Below are positions 1 through 7,949 of a DNA stretch of 39,568 nt, in pieces. Position 1 is the stretch's first letter. Each line of letters opens with the position of its first letter. The stretch spans positions 1 through 39,568 of the forward strand of contig JAKSBP010000427.1 of the NCBI GenBank assembly GCA_022361035.1, given 5' to 3'. This DNA comes from Clostridia bacterium (GTDB taxonomy: Bacteria; Bacillota; Clostridia; Peptostreptococcales; Caminicellaceae). The translations under genes were made by a program, and so were the position numbers. A model generated the notes under the pieces. It worked only from the letters and a program-made list of their open reading frames with translations, made no database searches and was not told the origin of the DNA.

Positions 1-11
1 CCTTTTGAATA

Positions 12-198
12 TATAGATGTATTTATAATTTTCGTATATGTGTTTCAAAAGAGTCTTCTTTATAAATCTTCATCAGAGACTCTTTTATAAATCTGTTTTA
101 CCTTCTACTATCTATCTATAAAACAGATTTATAGCATGAGCCTAAAGGATTCTCAGTGACTGATTGAGTACGTTAATATTTTCAATCACACATCTATA
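12..198. repeat. Palindromic TATAGATG-ended repeat (MITE-like), copy 1
   Basis: This is a 187-bp copy of an interspersed palindromic repeat. The right arm is well preserved: an inner hairpin arm (AAACAGATTTATAGCATGAG), then AAAGGATTCTCAGTGACT, then the terminal TCACACATCTATA. The left arm is diverged and begins TATAGATGTATTT. Related copies start at 3319, 5520, 21829 and 27971. No coding potential is visible. It lies downstream of the bioB terminator. Confidence 0.75.
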
Positions 199-303
199 TA
201 GATAAAAAACACTAAAACTTAAGATAAATTTGAAAGAAAACAATGAATTCTTCTACATTTTTTTTTCAAATTTATTAATCTTTAATGTTGTTTATTTATA
301 GAT

Positions 304-337
304 AAAAAAAGGAAAATCCCACCTAACCAGAGGTGGG
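304..337 (-). terminator. Intrinsic terminator of bioYB
   Basis: On the minus strand CCCACCT and AGGTGGG pair around a 6-base loop and are followed by ATTTTCCTTTTTTT. It lies about 30 bases past the bioB stop codon and closes the bioY-bioB unit. Confidence 0.85.
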
Positions 338-369
338 TATATTGTAAATAATGAATAGTTATCCTATAT

Positions 370-1353
370 CTATATTTCAAAGCCCCTACATATTATCATT
401 TCTTTATCCTGCTTTATATTATTTCCCACTGTAGTCAAGTAGTTTCCAACTAAGGCAGCATTTACACCAGCTCCAAATCCTACATTTTGCATCTCCTTTA
501 GGGCCATCCTGCCCCCAGCATATCTTATATAGGAATCGGGTATGATATATCTGTATAAAGCCATAGTTTTTAATATCTCATTTGGAGATAGTACTTCCCT
601 ATCTTCTAGTGGAGTTCCTTTAACGGGATTAAGTATATTTAGAGGTATAGATTTTACTCCAAGGTCTCGGATTTCAAATGCCATCTTAATCCTTTCCTCT
701 CTATCCTCACCCATGCCAATGATACCACCACAACAAAGCTCAAGACCCGAATACATTATATTTTTTATAGTTCCTATTCTATCTTCATAGGTATGGGTTG
801 TACAGATTTCACCATAATAATCCTTCGATGTTTCTACATTATGGTGATACATACTAACTCCAGCTTCCTTTAGCCTTAAAGCCTGGTCCAAATCAATAAT
901 TCCATGGGAAGCACAGAGTTTCAGGTTCGTATCCTCCCTAAGTCTTTTATAAATTTCCACTATATTGTCAAAATCTTTACCCTTAATTCCCCTACCGCTA
1001 GTTACAAGGGAAAATCTATGGACACCGGCTGCTTCCATCTCCTTTGCCTTTTTCAAAATCTCATCATAGTTTAAAAGCCCATACTCCTCTATATTTGTTT
1101 TGTAATGGGCAGATTGGGCACAGAATTTACAGTCCTCTAAACATCTTCCAGACCTAGTGTTCATTATTGTACAAAGATCAGCCCTTTTACCAACAAAGCT
1201 TGCCCTTATTCTATTTCCACCATTAAATAATTCTTGGAGGGTTTCTGTATCCCCCTCTTCAATATTTATAAATTCCACGGCTTCTCCATAGGTAATTTTA
1301 CCACCCTTTAATATTCTTTCCGTAACCTCTAAAATAAGTTTTTTAACATCCAT
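370..1353 (-). CDS. bioB: Biotin synthase
   Basis: Radical-SAM enzyme that inserts sulfur into dethiobiotin to form biotin, the last step of biotin synthesis; cytosolic. The 327-residue length is normal for BioB. The radical-SAM cysteine motif CxxxCxxC is present near residue 73 (CLEDCKFC), preceded by NxRSGRC, and the YHHNVETS and GMGE segments typical of BioB follow. The ATG start has a GGGGAGAT ribosome site. The gene begins 25 bases after bioY and must share its transcript; no other bio synthesis genes (bioA, D, F) are present in this window, so it may act on imported dethiobiotin or on a pathway encoded elsewhere. Identification is secure from these motifs. Confidence 0.95.
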   Translation of the reverse strand: MDVKKLILEVTERILKGGKITYGEAVEFINIEEGDTETLQELFNGGNRIRASFVGKRADLCTIMNTRSGRCLEDCKFCAQSAHYKTNIEEYGLLNYDEILKKAKEMEAAGVHRFSLVTSGRGIKGKDFDNIVEIYKRLREDTNLKLCASHGIIDLDQALRLKEAGVSMYHHNVETSKDYYGEICTTHTYEDRIGTIKNIMYSGLELCCGGIIGMGEDREERIKMAFEIRDLGVKSIPLNILNPVKGTPLEDREVLSPNEILKTMALYRYIIPDSYIRYAGGRMALKEMQNVGFGAGVNAALVGNYLTTVGNNIKQDKEMIICRGFEI

Positions 1354-1378
1354 GGAGCCTATCTCCCCTTTGTAAAAG

Positions 1379-1975
1379 TCATAGTATCATTTCACCCTTA
1401 GAAGAAGAAACATATCCCGCTCTTCTCAATGCAGGTAATACTTTAACAGCAGTTAAAGCTACTACAATGCACTTTACTAGGTCTTGAGCTATAAAGGGAT
1501 AGAAGCCCCATTTAAGGGCTGTATTTAGAGTAATTGCATTTCCCTTATATACATTAAATATCATATAAAGATAGGGTATACCAACGGCATATACTACTGT
1601 TAAACCAGAAATAACTGCAATCAACAGATATATAAAGCCTTTAATTCCTCGTACATCCTGTATCCTTTCACTGATTTTACCAGTTATATATCCACATATT
1701 ATAAATCCAATTAAATATCCAAAGGTAGGTTGGAAAACATATCCAAAGCCCGATGCTCCATTGGCAAATACAGGCAGTCCAATTATACCCATTAAAAAGT
1801 ATATTATTTGTGACATTAACCCAAGTTTAGAGCCTAATAAAACTCCAGAATACATACAAAATAAAATTTGCAAAGTGATTGGTACTGGTTGTGTTGGTAT
1901 TACTAGATATGCACCTACAGCTGTTAACGCTGCAAATAATGCTGCTAAAATCATATCACGAGTTTTAAGCTTCAT
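1379..1975 (-). CDS. bioY: Biotin transporter BioY (ECF substrate-binding component)
   Basis: Integral membrane S-component that binds biotin and works alone or with an ECF energizing module. The 198-residue protein has about six hydrophobic segments and the family signatures near residues 25-85 (TQPVPITLQ, then the GxxLG and PVFANGxSG blocks). The start ATG is preceded by GAAAGGAG. It is first in a two-gene operon with bioB and lies directly downstream of a BirA-type operator, which fits biotin-responsive repression. No ECF ATPases are nearby, so it probably shares a general ECF module encoded elsewhere. Confidence 0.95.
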   Translation of the reverse strand: MKLKTRDMILAALFAALTAVGAYLVIPTQPVPITLQILFCMYSGVLLGSKLGLMSQIIYFLMGIIGLPVFANGASGFGYVFQPTFGYLIGFIICGYITGKISERIQDVRGIKGFIYLLIAVISGLTVVYAVGIPYLYMIFNVYKGNAITLNTALKWGFYPFIAQDLVKCIVVALTAVKVLPALRRAGYVSSSKGEMIL

Positions 1976-2045
1976 GAATTTTCTCCTTTCAAATAAAGAT
2001 GCATGTACAGCTTTATAGACATTCTCATAAATTAAAATCTATATA

Positions 2046-2116
2046 TATAGTACCCTAGAAAAAATCAATTGTCAACCTTGATTGTTTGTTTAGTTAACAT
2101 TCAAGGTTGACAATTG
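2046..2116 (-). promoter_or_regulatory. BirA-type operator with overlapping bioY promoter and terminator-like hairpin
   Basis: Reading the minus strand, a sigmaA promoter is seen: TTGACA (2070-2075), 17 bases, TACTAT (2047-2052). The -35 box lies inside a BirA-like half site; the pair TTGTCAACC (2069-2077) and GTTAACA (2093-2099) is separated by 15 bases, the geometry of BirA boxes in Firmicutes. A larger perfect 16-bp inverted repeat (2066-2081 and 2101-2116, 19-base loop) contains these boxes. On the minus strand it is followed by ATTTTTTC, so it can also end transcripts from the upstream iron-sulfur protein gene. Confidence 0.8.
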
Positions 2117-2143
2117 AAGTTTTAATTACATTTTGTTCTCAAA

Positions 2144-3205
2144 TTATTTTAATAGGTCTAGGGGTTCTCTAATATATGGACGTATACCATGTTTTTCCTC
2201 GTATTCTTTCAAAATTCTTTTCATACTCTCCTCTGAGTTTTTCATCTTATCAATTAAATCTAGAGATACTTCTTGACTAAATGGACATGTAGATAGGCAT
2301 ACTCCGCAATCGGTTCCTATCCTTCTCCATACTCCATAACACTGCTCTTGATTTATCTTCCATCTCATTACTCCATCGATAAGCTCCATATCCCCATGGG
2401 GTATAGCTTTTCCTGGACAGGTCTTAGAACATTTATTACATATCTTACAAAACTCCTTAATTCCAAAATCCTCTCTCTGATCGACAATTAAGGGAATATC
2501 GGTGGTAACTACCCCGAGCCTAATTCTTTGACCATATTCCTTGGTGATAAGTATTCCATTTCTTCCTATTTCCCCAAGTCCCGCCTCCTGTGCAACTAAG
2601 GGAGCAATTACTAGATAGTTCCCATCCATATGATTTCTTGCCCGATATCCTAATTCCCTAATATAGTAACTAATCCACATCCCTATTATTGCCGCATCTA
2701 CATATCCCTTTGTAACAGCAATTACCTCTTCACATTGGGGTGCTCTGTTTATCATATGCCTGTCCATTTCTACGGCAAAGACTATCCCATATTTATGAAA
2801 CTCATTCACCTTCTCTCCATAGGATTCTGGATTTCTTCCCCTATGGCTATAAAAATGATATTCCTTCATCTTTGCTATACCTACAAGCTTTGCTCCTAAA
2901 TACTTTGAAAGCTTTTTTATTTTCTTTGTCATTTCTTGAGCTGGAGCTTCTACCTTATTATCATTTACTTCCCCCTCAACATACTTCTTTATATCCGATA
3001 AAAATCTAAATCCCGCATCGGCAAAGGGGGAATGAAGGGGATGGAAGGTAGCAGTTCCTTCTCCACATATGTTAGGTAAAGCCCTAAGATCATCATCTAT
3101 TTGTTTTTTATGGGGATTTCTTTTATAATAATCTTTATATTGCTCTGAATCCTTTTTATAGCCCATCCTAGCAAACATTGTATCTCTTTCATCAATTCTC
3201 TTCAT
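2144..3205 (-). CDS. Double [4Fe-4S] cluster protein, QueG / reductive-dehalogenase-like
   Basis: This is a soluble iron-sulfur protein of the large family that includes epoxyqueuosine reductase and the C-terminal part of reductive dehalogenases; its substrate is unknown. The C-terminal half has a 2[4Fe-4S] ferredoxin arrangement: CKICNKCSKTCPG, then CxxCxxxCP in CGVCLSTCPFS. The N-terminal part has no Tat signal, so it is not an exported respiratory dehalogenase. I start at the second ATG (reading MKRIDERD): GGAGG lies 9 bases upstream of it and directly abuts the earlier in-frame ATG, giving 353 residues. It is monocistronic. Automated labels of 'reductive dehalogenase' for this subfamily should be read as fold only. 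Confidence 0.75.
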   Translation of the reverse strand: MKRIDERDTMFARMGYKKDSEQYKDYYKRNPHKKQIDDDLRALPNICGEGTATFHPLHSPFADAGFRFLSDIKKYVEGEVNDNKVEAPAQEMTKKIKKLSKYLGAKLVGIAKMKEYHFYSHRGRNPESYGEKVNEFHKYGIVFAVEMDRHMINRAPQCEEVIAVTKGYVDAAIIGMWISYYIRELGYRARNHMDGNYLVIAPLVAQEAGLGEIGRNGILITKEYGQRIRLGVVTTDIPLIVDQREDFGIKEFCKICNKCSKTCPGKAIPHGDMELIDGVMRWKINQEQCYGVWRRIGTDCGVCLSTCPFSQEVSLDLIDKMKNSEESMKRILKEYEEKHGIRPYIREPLDLLK

Positions 3206-3318
3206 AACAACCATCCTCCATTGGGATTTTTAGTCTATAGGCCAATTTAAAACTCCATGTATCTATTATATCATTTAAAATTTGATTGTAGATTCATTAT
3301 CATAAATCATAGAAATAC

Positions 3319-3497
3319 TATAGATATACGCCAATAAAAGTAAATAGACGAAAGTAGACTCTGCGGTTTCCTTCCCAGCGATTTTTATGAACCTGTTTAA
3401 CCTCTAATTATTATATTTAAAACAGGTTTATAGCATGAGCTAAAAGGATTCTCAGTGGTTGCTTGAGTAAGTTTATCTTTACAATCGCATATCTATA
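3319..3497. repeat. Palindromic TATAGATG-ended repeat (MITE-like), copy 2
   Basis: A 179-bp copy with both ends present: TATAGATATACG on the left and CGCATATCTATA on the right. The arms are imperfectly complementary over their length, and the tip is a strong hairpin (AACCTGTTT and AAACAGGTT). If the element proper is TAGAT...ATCTA, the flanks show a TA duplication. It lies between the iron-sulfur protein promoter region and the hairpin at 3500-3560. Confidence 0.8.
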
Positions 3498-3499
3498 GA

Positions 3500-3566
3500 G
3501 GCCAGCTTATTAAGGTGGAGAACCGTTTTAAAAGTAGTTTTCAATCTTAATCAACTGGCCTTTTTT
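3500..3566 (+). terminator. Long imperfect hairpin followed by T6
   Basis: GGCCAG and CTGGCC close a long imperfect stem (about 24 bp with mismatches and wobble pairs), followed on the plus strand by TTTTTT. On the minus strand, where the protease gene ends 70 bases away, there is no T-run after the stem because the palindromic repeat starts there. It may be the protease terminator working weakly, or the end of an unseen plus-strand RNA. Confidence 0.5.
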
Positions 3567-3633
3567 ACAATATATTTAAGATATTTTTTAACCTATATTC
3601 ATCAAAATTACCATAGCCTTTTAATCCGAAAAA

Positions 3634-5388
3634 CTAGACCATCTCTAGACTATTTTCTAGCCATAAATTACTGAATCCCCATCTAGTATTTGGAAATGAT
3701 AGGTTTTTATCCTTTCTCATTGCTCCTTCAGCAAGATATTTTTTGACCTTATCTCCATACAGCTCTGAATCATTTCCCTTTACTATCCCCCATTGCATTA
3801 AAAGTGCGGCAGCTCCTGTCACGTAAGCCGTTGATATTCCAGGATCAATTAAACTTTTATTATCTATTTTATTAATAGGATTAATTATGTTCCCATAGGG
3901 GGTAACTATTTCCGGCTTCATAATTGAATCGACTTCTTTTAAGCTTTCTTTACCTGAAAAATCACAAACATTGTTTGTCAATGGAGCATAGCTTCCTACT
4001 GTAATTATCTTTGATGCTGCATCTGGAATTTTTATGGCTTTATTTAAATCTTCCTTTAAAAACTTAGTTTCTAAGTCGGCTATTTCCTTTGTTGGAAGCC
4101 AAATATCTAAACTGCCATCTACTATATTTTTACCATAAATTTTTAGTTTCCATACTCCTTCTTTAATGCTATCTTTCTTAGGTAAAATCAAGATATAGCC
4201 CCGCTGACCCTTATCATATTGATTTGGTTCATTAAAGCATACATAGCATTCTAAATTATCTAAATTTATTTTATACAGTTCCTCATCACTTTTCATCCTT
4301 CCCGTAGTATATCCATGGGGAGATATTAACTCAAAATGTAATATATCATAAAAGTTTTTCCATATCTCTAGTGTAATTAACCTTTCTTCTTTTCCTACTT
4401 CTAATTTAACTTCAATCTCTTCCTCCCCTTCTACCTTTCCTCTAAAATGATGTCCTTTATTTCTTCCCTTACCTGCGGCTGCAACCCCTGTGATTTTCCA
4501 CTCATCTAAGATTTCATCCATAAAGTTCTCAAATAAAGAGTTACCATCACGGGCACCCTCATTTATTTCATAGTTACCATTTATAACGATAGGTCTATTA
4601 AGCTTCTTAGCTTTATCTACCAAATACCTCATTGCTCTCATAAAGTCTGTAGTTTTTGAAAAGACCTCTCCTTCCCTTGAGCCAAGCTTGACAATTATAA
4701 GTTCCGCTTCGGGAGCCAATCCTAAATACTTTCCTCCATTTGCCCTTCCGTTGCTGGCAGCTATTTCTGCTATACAGGTTCCATGTCCTAATGCGTCCAC
4801 ATGCTGTACCACCGATAAACCTTTGTTTTTTTCTAAGTTTTTTAAAGCCTGATTAATATCCTTTCTAGTCCATTCCGTACCCTTTTTAAAGGCCCTAGGT
4901 GGTTCTCCTTCTGCTACCGATTGGTCCCATATGCTTATTATCCTCGTCGTTCCATCCTCATTTATAAAATTAGGATGATTGTAGTCTATCCCTGAATCAA
5001 TTATCCCAATGATTACTCCCTCTCCCTTTAATTCCTCTATAAAATGTGTTTGCAATCCATCTAAATTATACTTTCTTCTGGTATTAATTGAACTAATAAG
5101 TCTTCTAGGTTTTTCAATATATTCTACTTCATCATATTGGGATAATAGATATATCTTTTCTTCCTCTATAGTCAATATAGCAAACTTTCCACTAAGGATT
5201 TCTATGTTTGCATTTAACTCTTTAGCTATTTTTTTTATGTCTTTCCCCGAATACTTTACTACTACTTCCCAAGTATCGGTTAGGGTTTGAAAGCCTGTTT
5301 TTAAACATCTACTTCTTTGTTTTCTTTCTTCGGGGAGTTTCAAAACTAAATCTAGCGTCCTGTCAATTTTCTGATTTATCCTTCTCAT
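3634..5388 (-). CDS. Csp-like subtilisin-family (S8) germination protease
   Basis: Serine protease of the subtilisin family, closest in build to the clostridial Csp proteases that activate the cortex lytic enzyme SleC during spore germination. The 584-residue protein has an N-terminal prodomain (about 1-110), then the triad: Asp131 in GIIDSGID, His202 in GHGT, Ser519 in GIST. Between His and Ser, roughly residues 310-440, is an inserted beta-rich region that matches the position of the Csp jelly-roll domain. No signal peptide is seen, as expected for a spore-internal protein. The triad is complete, so it should be an active CspB-type enzyme and not a CspC-type pseudoprotease. No sleC is in this window. 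The start has AGGGGG upstream. Csp assignment is from architecture and the nearby ger operon, not from a search. Confidence 0.75.
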   Translation of the reverse strand: MRRINQKIDRTLDLVLKLPEERKQRSRCLKTGFQTLTDTWEVVVKYSGKDIKKIAKELNANIEILSGKFAILTIEEEKIYLLSQYDEVEYIEKPRRLISSINTRRKYNLDGLQTHFIEELKGEGVIIGIIDSGIDYNHPNFINEDGTTRIISIWDQSVAEGEPPRAFKKGTEWTRKDINQALKNLEKNKGLSVVQHVDALGHGTCIAEIAASNGRANGGKYLGLAPEAELIIVKLGSREGEVFSKTTDFMRAMRYLVDKAKKLNRPIVINGNYEINEGARDGNSLFENFMDEILDEWKITGVAAAGKGRNKGHHFRGKVEGEEEIEVKLEVGKEERLITLEIWKNFYDILHFELISPHGYTTGRMKSDEELYKINLDNLECYVCFNEPNQYDKGQRGYILILPKKDSIKEGVWKLKIYGKNIVDGSLDIWLPTKEIADLETKFLKEDLNKAIKIPDAASKIITVGSYAPLTNNVCDFSGKESLKEVDSIMKPEIVTPYGNIINPINKIDNKSLIDPGISTAYVTGAAALLMQWGIVKGNDSELYGDKVKKYLAEGAMRKDKNLSFPNTRWGFSNLWLENSLEMV

Positions 5389-5519
5389 AAATGGTTTTCC
5401 CCCTATATATAATAGCTAATTCATAATATTCCTCTCATTTAAATTAAGTGAAGAATTTTTATAATTACTATAACTTAGAAAATTAATAGCTACCCAAACC
5501 TCAAACTTCAAATTGCTAC

Positions 5520-5577
5520 TATAGATGTGTGACTAAGAAACTTAATAAACGAAAGCAGGCACTGAGGTTTCCTTTAG
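5520..5577. repeat. Palindromic repeat, copy 3 (left-end fragment)
   Basis: This fragment has the preserved left end TATAGATGTGTGACTAAG, continuing through AAACGAAAGCAGGCACTGAG and GTTTCCTTT. After that the similarity to the other copies fades; weak resemblance to the right arm up to about 5670 suggests a decayed full copy. It lies in the 5' intergenic region of the Csp-like protease. Confidence 0.7.
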
Positions 5578-5657
5578 AATAATTTCAGTTATATGTAACA
5601 TATTTTTTATTGTTTCATATACTCTTAGTAAAAAGAATTTAAAATTGTCTCTACTGC

Positions 5658-5824
5658 TAGAATAGGAATCCGGTAGCTCCCTGCAACGGCAAATATTAAA
5701 TGCCTAGCTTAAGTATAAAACTCATACTACTTAAACCTTCCATAATGTTTTAAGGATTTAGACCAAGTTTATAATTTGGAAAAATTGAGAACATAGAAGG
5801 TTGCTATAGCTACTTCCGATTCTA
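5658..5824. other. Possible structured RNA or folded intergenic segment
   Basis: This segment between rsgI and the protease gene can fold into a closed multi-branch shape. The outer stems are TAGAAT with ATTCTA and GTAGCT with AGCTAC. Inside are three hairpins: GGCA...TGCC at about 5688, AAGTAT...ATACT at about 5711, and AACCTTC...GAAGGTT at about 5735-5802, the last holding a nested CCAA...TTGG stem. The line GGAATCCGGTAGCTCCCTGC resembles part of a cobalamin-riboswitch core, but no B12 box is found. Which strand is transcribed is not clear. Confidence 0.3.
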
Positions 5825-5830
5825 TTCATA

Positions 5831-5870
5831 CTAAAAGCCGGATAATTAACGAAAATGTAATTATCCGGCT
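5831..5870 (-). terminator. Intrinsic terminator of sigI-rsgI
   Basis: A perfect 13-bp inverted repeat (AGCCGGATAATTA and TAATTATCCGGCT) starts 6 bases past the rsgI stop codon and is followed by TTTTAG on the minus strand. It closes the sigI-rsgI operon. Confidence 0.9.
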
Positions 5871-5875
5871 TCCTA

Positions 5876-7081
5876 TTACTCTCGGCTGTCCTTATTATCT
5901 TTCTTCTCCCTTACCTTCTCTTTTCTCTCTTCATTGTCTTTCTTTTCCTTCATGTTTTCTTTTTTACTTTTATTGTTTTTAAGATTTTCCCTTTTATCTT
6001 TATTTCTCTTTTTATTCCTTTTTTTGATTTTTTCCTGGTTCCTATTATTCCTCTTGCATTCATTGTCCCTTTTATTAAGTTTATGTTTTCTCTTATTACT
6101 CTTCCTTATTTCCTCTTTTCTATTTCTCTCCCTTTTTACTTCGTCTTTTTTATTTTTCTTCTTTTTTAGCCTTTCCTTTTTTCTTTTTTCCTTTTTTTTC
6201 TTAATCCTTTCCTTTTTATTTTCAGCTAGCTCTTTATTTTCTTTAACTATTTCACCTGTCTTTTTATCACTTGTATCATCAATTTTCATATTTGGATTTT
6301 TATCTGAAAGAACTTCCTTTTTTTTCTTAACCCTTTCCTTTTTATTTCCAGCTAGCTCTTTATTTTCTTCAACTATTTCACCTATCTTTTTATCACTTAT
6401 ATCCTCAATTTTTATATTTGGATTTTTGTCTGAAAGAATTTCATATGCCCTGTATTTCCCAACAGAAACTTGATTTTCCCTAGCTTTTTCTAAATCTTCC
6501 TTATTTGAATTTAAATATAGTAGTTTTATATCTTGTAAATCCTTATCCTTCTCTACTTTTTCTAAAATCTTATCCTCTATTACTGTAGGGTTCTCAAGTT
6601 CATCCTCTATTATTACCTCTGAAACCAACACTAAATTATAGATATTGTTTATATACTTCTTATCTAAAGCCATTTTTATACTTAATATAATTGCCTCTTC
6701 AATCTTCATACCAATCATATTATTATTTATAAGTTCTTTCCCATCTTTACTTAAGGGCCTTACCTTCCTTACGATTTCTTTTTTATCTATTTGGAACTCT
6801 AAACTTGGATTTATATCTAAGCTCACTATAGCATAGGTCTTAAAGCTTTCAATAGAGCTAAACTGGGATATAATAGTAGTTATCATTAAAATAATAGCGG
6901 CTGCAATGGCTACTAATGATTTGAGAGATTTTTTTCTCTCTCTTATTATGTCCTCTTCTATGAAAAGTATTTTTTTACCGATATGGATATTGCCCTTTTT
7001 CTTTAGCTTTATGTAATTAGCATCCTCTGTAAGGACTATTAGGCAATCGTTTTTTATCTCCATTATCAAACCCTTATACAC
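5876..7081 (-). CDS. rsgI: Anti-sigma-I factor RsgI family protein
   Basis: Membrane-anchored anti-sigma factor that holds SigI inactive until an extracellular signal triggers proteolysis. The N-terminal cytosolic RsgI_N domain (about 1-50) is followed by one membrane segment (about 54-72). The extracellular region has the family SLDINPS motif at 88-94; its Asn-Pro bond is where RsgI autoproteolysis has been reported in other species. From about residue 215 the protein turns into an extremely basic Lys/Arg/Glu/Asn tail with a tandem duplication of about 48 residues (units beginning LSDKNPN). This tail replaces the carbohydrate-binding or enzyme domains found on some clostridial RsgI proteins. 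The GTG start (GGGAGG 8 bases before) overlaps the sigI end by 8 bases; an ATG six codons on is an alternative. Confidence 0.88.
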   Translation of the reverse strand: MYKGLIMEIKNDCLIVLTEDANYIKLKKKGNIHIGKKILFIEEDIIRERKKSLKSLVAIAAAIILMITTIISQFSSIESFKTYAIVSLDINPSLEFQIDKKEIVRKVRPLSKDGKELINNNMIGMKIEEAIILSIKMALDKKYINNIYNLVLVSEVIIEDELENPTVIEDKILEKVEKDKDLQDIKLLYLNSNKEDLEKARENQVSVGKYRAYEILSDKNPNIKIEDISDKKIGEIVEENKELAGNKKERVKKKKEVLSDKNPNMKIDDTSDKKTGEIVKENKELAENKKERIKKKKEKRKKERLKKKKNKKDEVKRERNRKEEIRKSNKRKHKLNKRDNECKRNNRNQEKIKKRNKKRNKDKRENLKNNKSKKENMKEKKDNEERKEKVREKKDNKDSRE

Positions 7082-7811
7082 TATTTTTTTCCCTCCCCTC
7101 TATCATGGAAATATAACCTATCAGTAAATCCAAATCATTATCTAATATTAAAACTGTGGCTATAATAAACTTTCTATTTCCCTTTAAAACCTTCTTAGTT
7201 ACACCTATTCTATCTATTATCTTTTTTGCTGGCAATACCTTTTTCTTATAAAATTCTTCCTTTATATCATCATTTTCCACGATACTTTTTGCTATATTTA
7301 TAGAGTTTAATCTAGTATCAATATGCTTTGGAGAGTCTTCCACCAATTCTTGAAATGTTATATTAAACCCCTTTAGGAGAGATTTTAACCTTAATATTTC
7401 TTCCTTCATATCATATTTATCAGTAAAGTCATTAATCTTTAATCCTTCTTTAATCCTATCCTCCATTGGGCTATCTCTATCTAGGGACACCAAATTACTT
7501 AATGACCTTGTTTTCCTCTGAAAATCTATTATTCTGCTTCTAATCACCATTTCTGCATACTTAATAAAGCTTCCTTTTTGAAACTCATATTTATTAATAG
7601 CCTCATTAAAAGCCTCTAAGCCAATACTAAATTCATCATTATTCTCTATTTCTATGTATTTATTTGTCACTCTAGTTATACTTTTAATTATAAAAGGTGT
7701 GTACTCTTCAATTAAATTTTCCCTTTCCTCCCTATCTCCGTTTTTGATTTTTTTCAATCTATCTTCTATATTAACTTTTTTTCTTTTAAATAGTTCTAAA
7801 AATGGGCCCAA
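7074..7811 (-). CDS. sigI: RNA polymerase sigma factor SigI
   Basis: Alternative sigma factor of the SigI branch of sigma70 proteins. The 245-residue protein has the region 2 signature (EEYTPFIIKSI, then EFSIGLEAFNEAINKYE and the YAEMVIRSRIIDFQRK stretch) and a C-terminal DNA-binding part (KKVLPAKKIIDRIGVTKK). The start is TTG with GGTGGTG six bases upstream. It is cotranscribed with, and overlaps, its anti-sigma gene. The upstream region carries a motif shared with the SLH gene promoter (see 7839-7863), which suggests autoregulation. Confidence 0.92.
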   Translation of the reverse strand: MGPFLELFKRKKVNIEDRLKKIKNGDREERENLIEEYTPFIIKSITRVTNKYIEIENNDEFSIGLEAFNEAINKYEFQKGSFIKYAEMVIRSRIIDFQRKTRSLSNLVSLDRDSPMEDRIKEGLKINDFTDKYDMKEEILRLKSLLKGFNITFQELVEDSPKHIDTRLNSINIAKSIVENDDIKEEFYKKKVLPAKKIIDRIGVTKKVLKGNRKFIIATVLILDNDLDLLIGYISMIEGREKNSV

Positions 7812-7838
7812 TTTCTCACCACCTTTTACACTATAGAA

Positions 7839-7863
7839 TACGTAATTATTTAATGTTTTAGGG
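7839..7863 (-). promoter_or_regulatory. Candidate SigI-type promoter of sigI-rsgI
   Basis: Reading the minus strand: CCCTAAAA (7856-7863), 13 bases, CGTA (7839-7842), then TTCTATAGTG. The same layout with the same 13-base gap occurs upstream of the SLH gene at 10281-10305. A C-run in the -35 and a CG-containing -10 are in line with SigI promoters described in Bacillus and Clostridium. It lies 28 bases before the TTG start. Confidence 0.55.
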
Positions 7864-7892
7864 TGCTTAAATATATTATAATTTATTTAATA

Positions 7893-7928
7893 CATAAAAA
7901 AAAACCACCGAATTTTTCCAGTGGTTTT
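7893..7928 (-). terminator. Intrinsic terminator of the SLH protein gene
   Basis: AAACCAC and GTGGTTT pair around a 12-base loop. On the minus strand the stem is followed by a run of T. It starts about 22 bases past the SLH gene stop codon, so sigI should be transcribed from its own promoter. Confidence 0.85.
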
Positions 7929-7949
7929 TCTGTACCCTTTTAAACTTTA

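Noticed and set aside
2144..3205. Respiratory reductive dehalogenase
   Set aside because: No Tat signal, no membrane anchor gene, and the overall length and motifs fit the broader QueG-like double-cluster family.
5668..5700. Cobalamin riboswitch
   Set aside because: Only a short core-like string is seen; the B12 box is absent, and no suitable downstream gene lies on that strand.
5934..6473. A 179-codon plus-strand frame opposite rsgI
   Set aside because: It is an antisense product of the Lys/Glu-rich rsgI tail, giving only Phe/Leu/Ser-rich sequence, and has no ribosome site.
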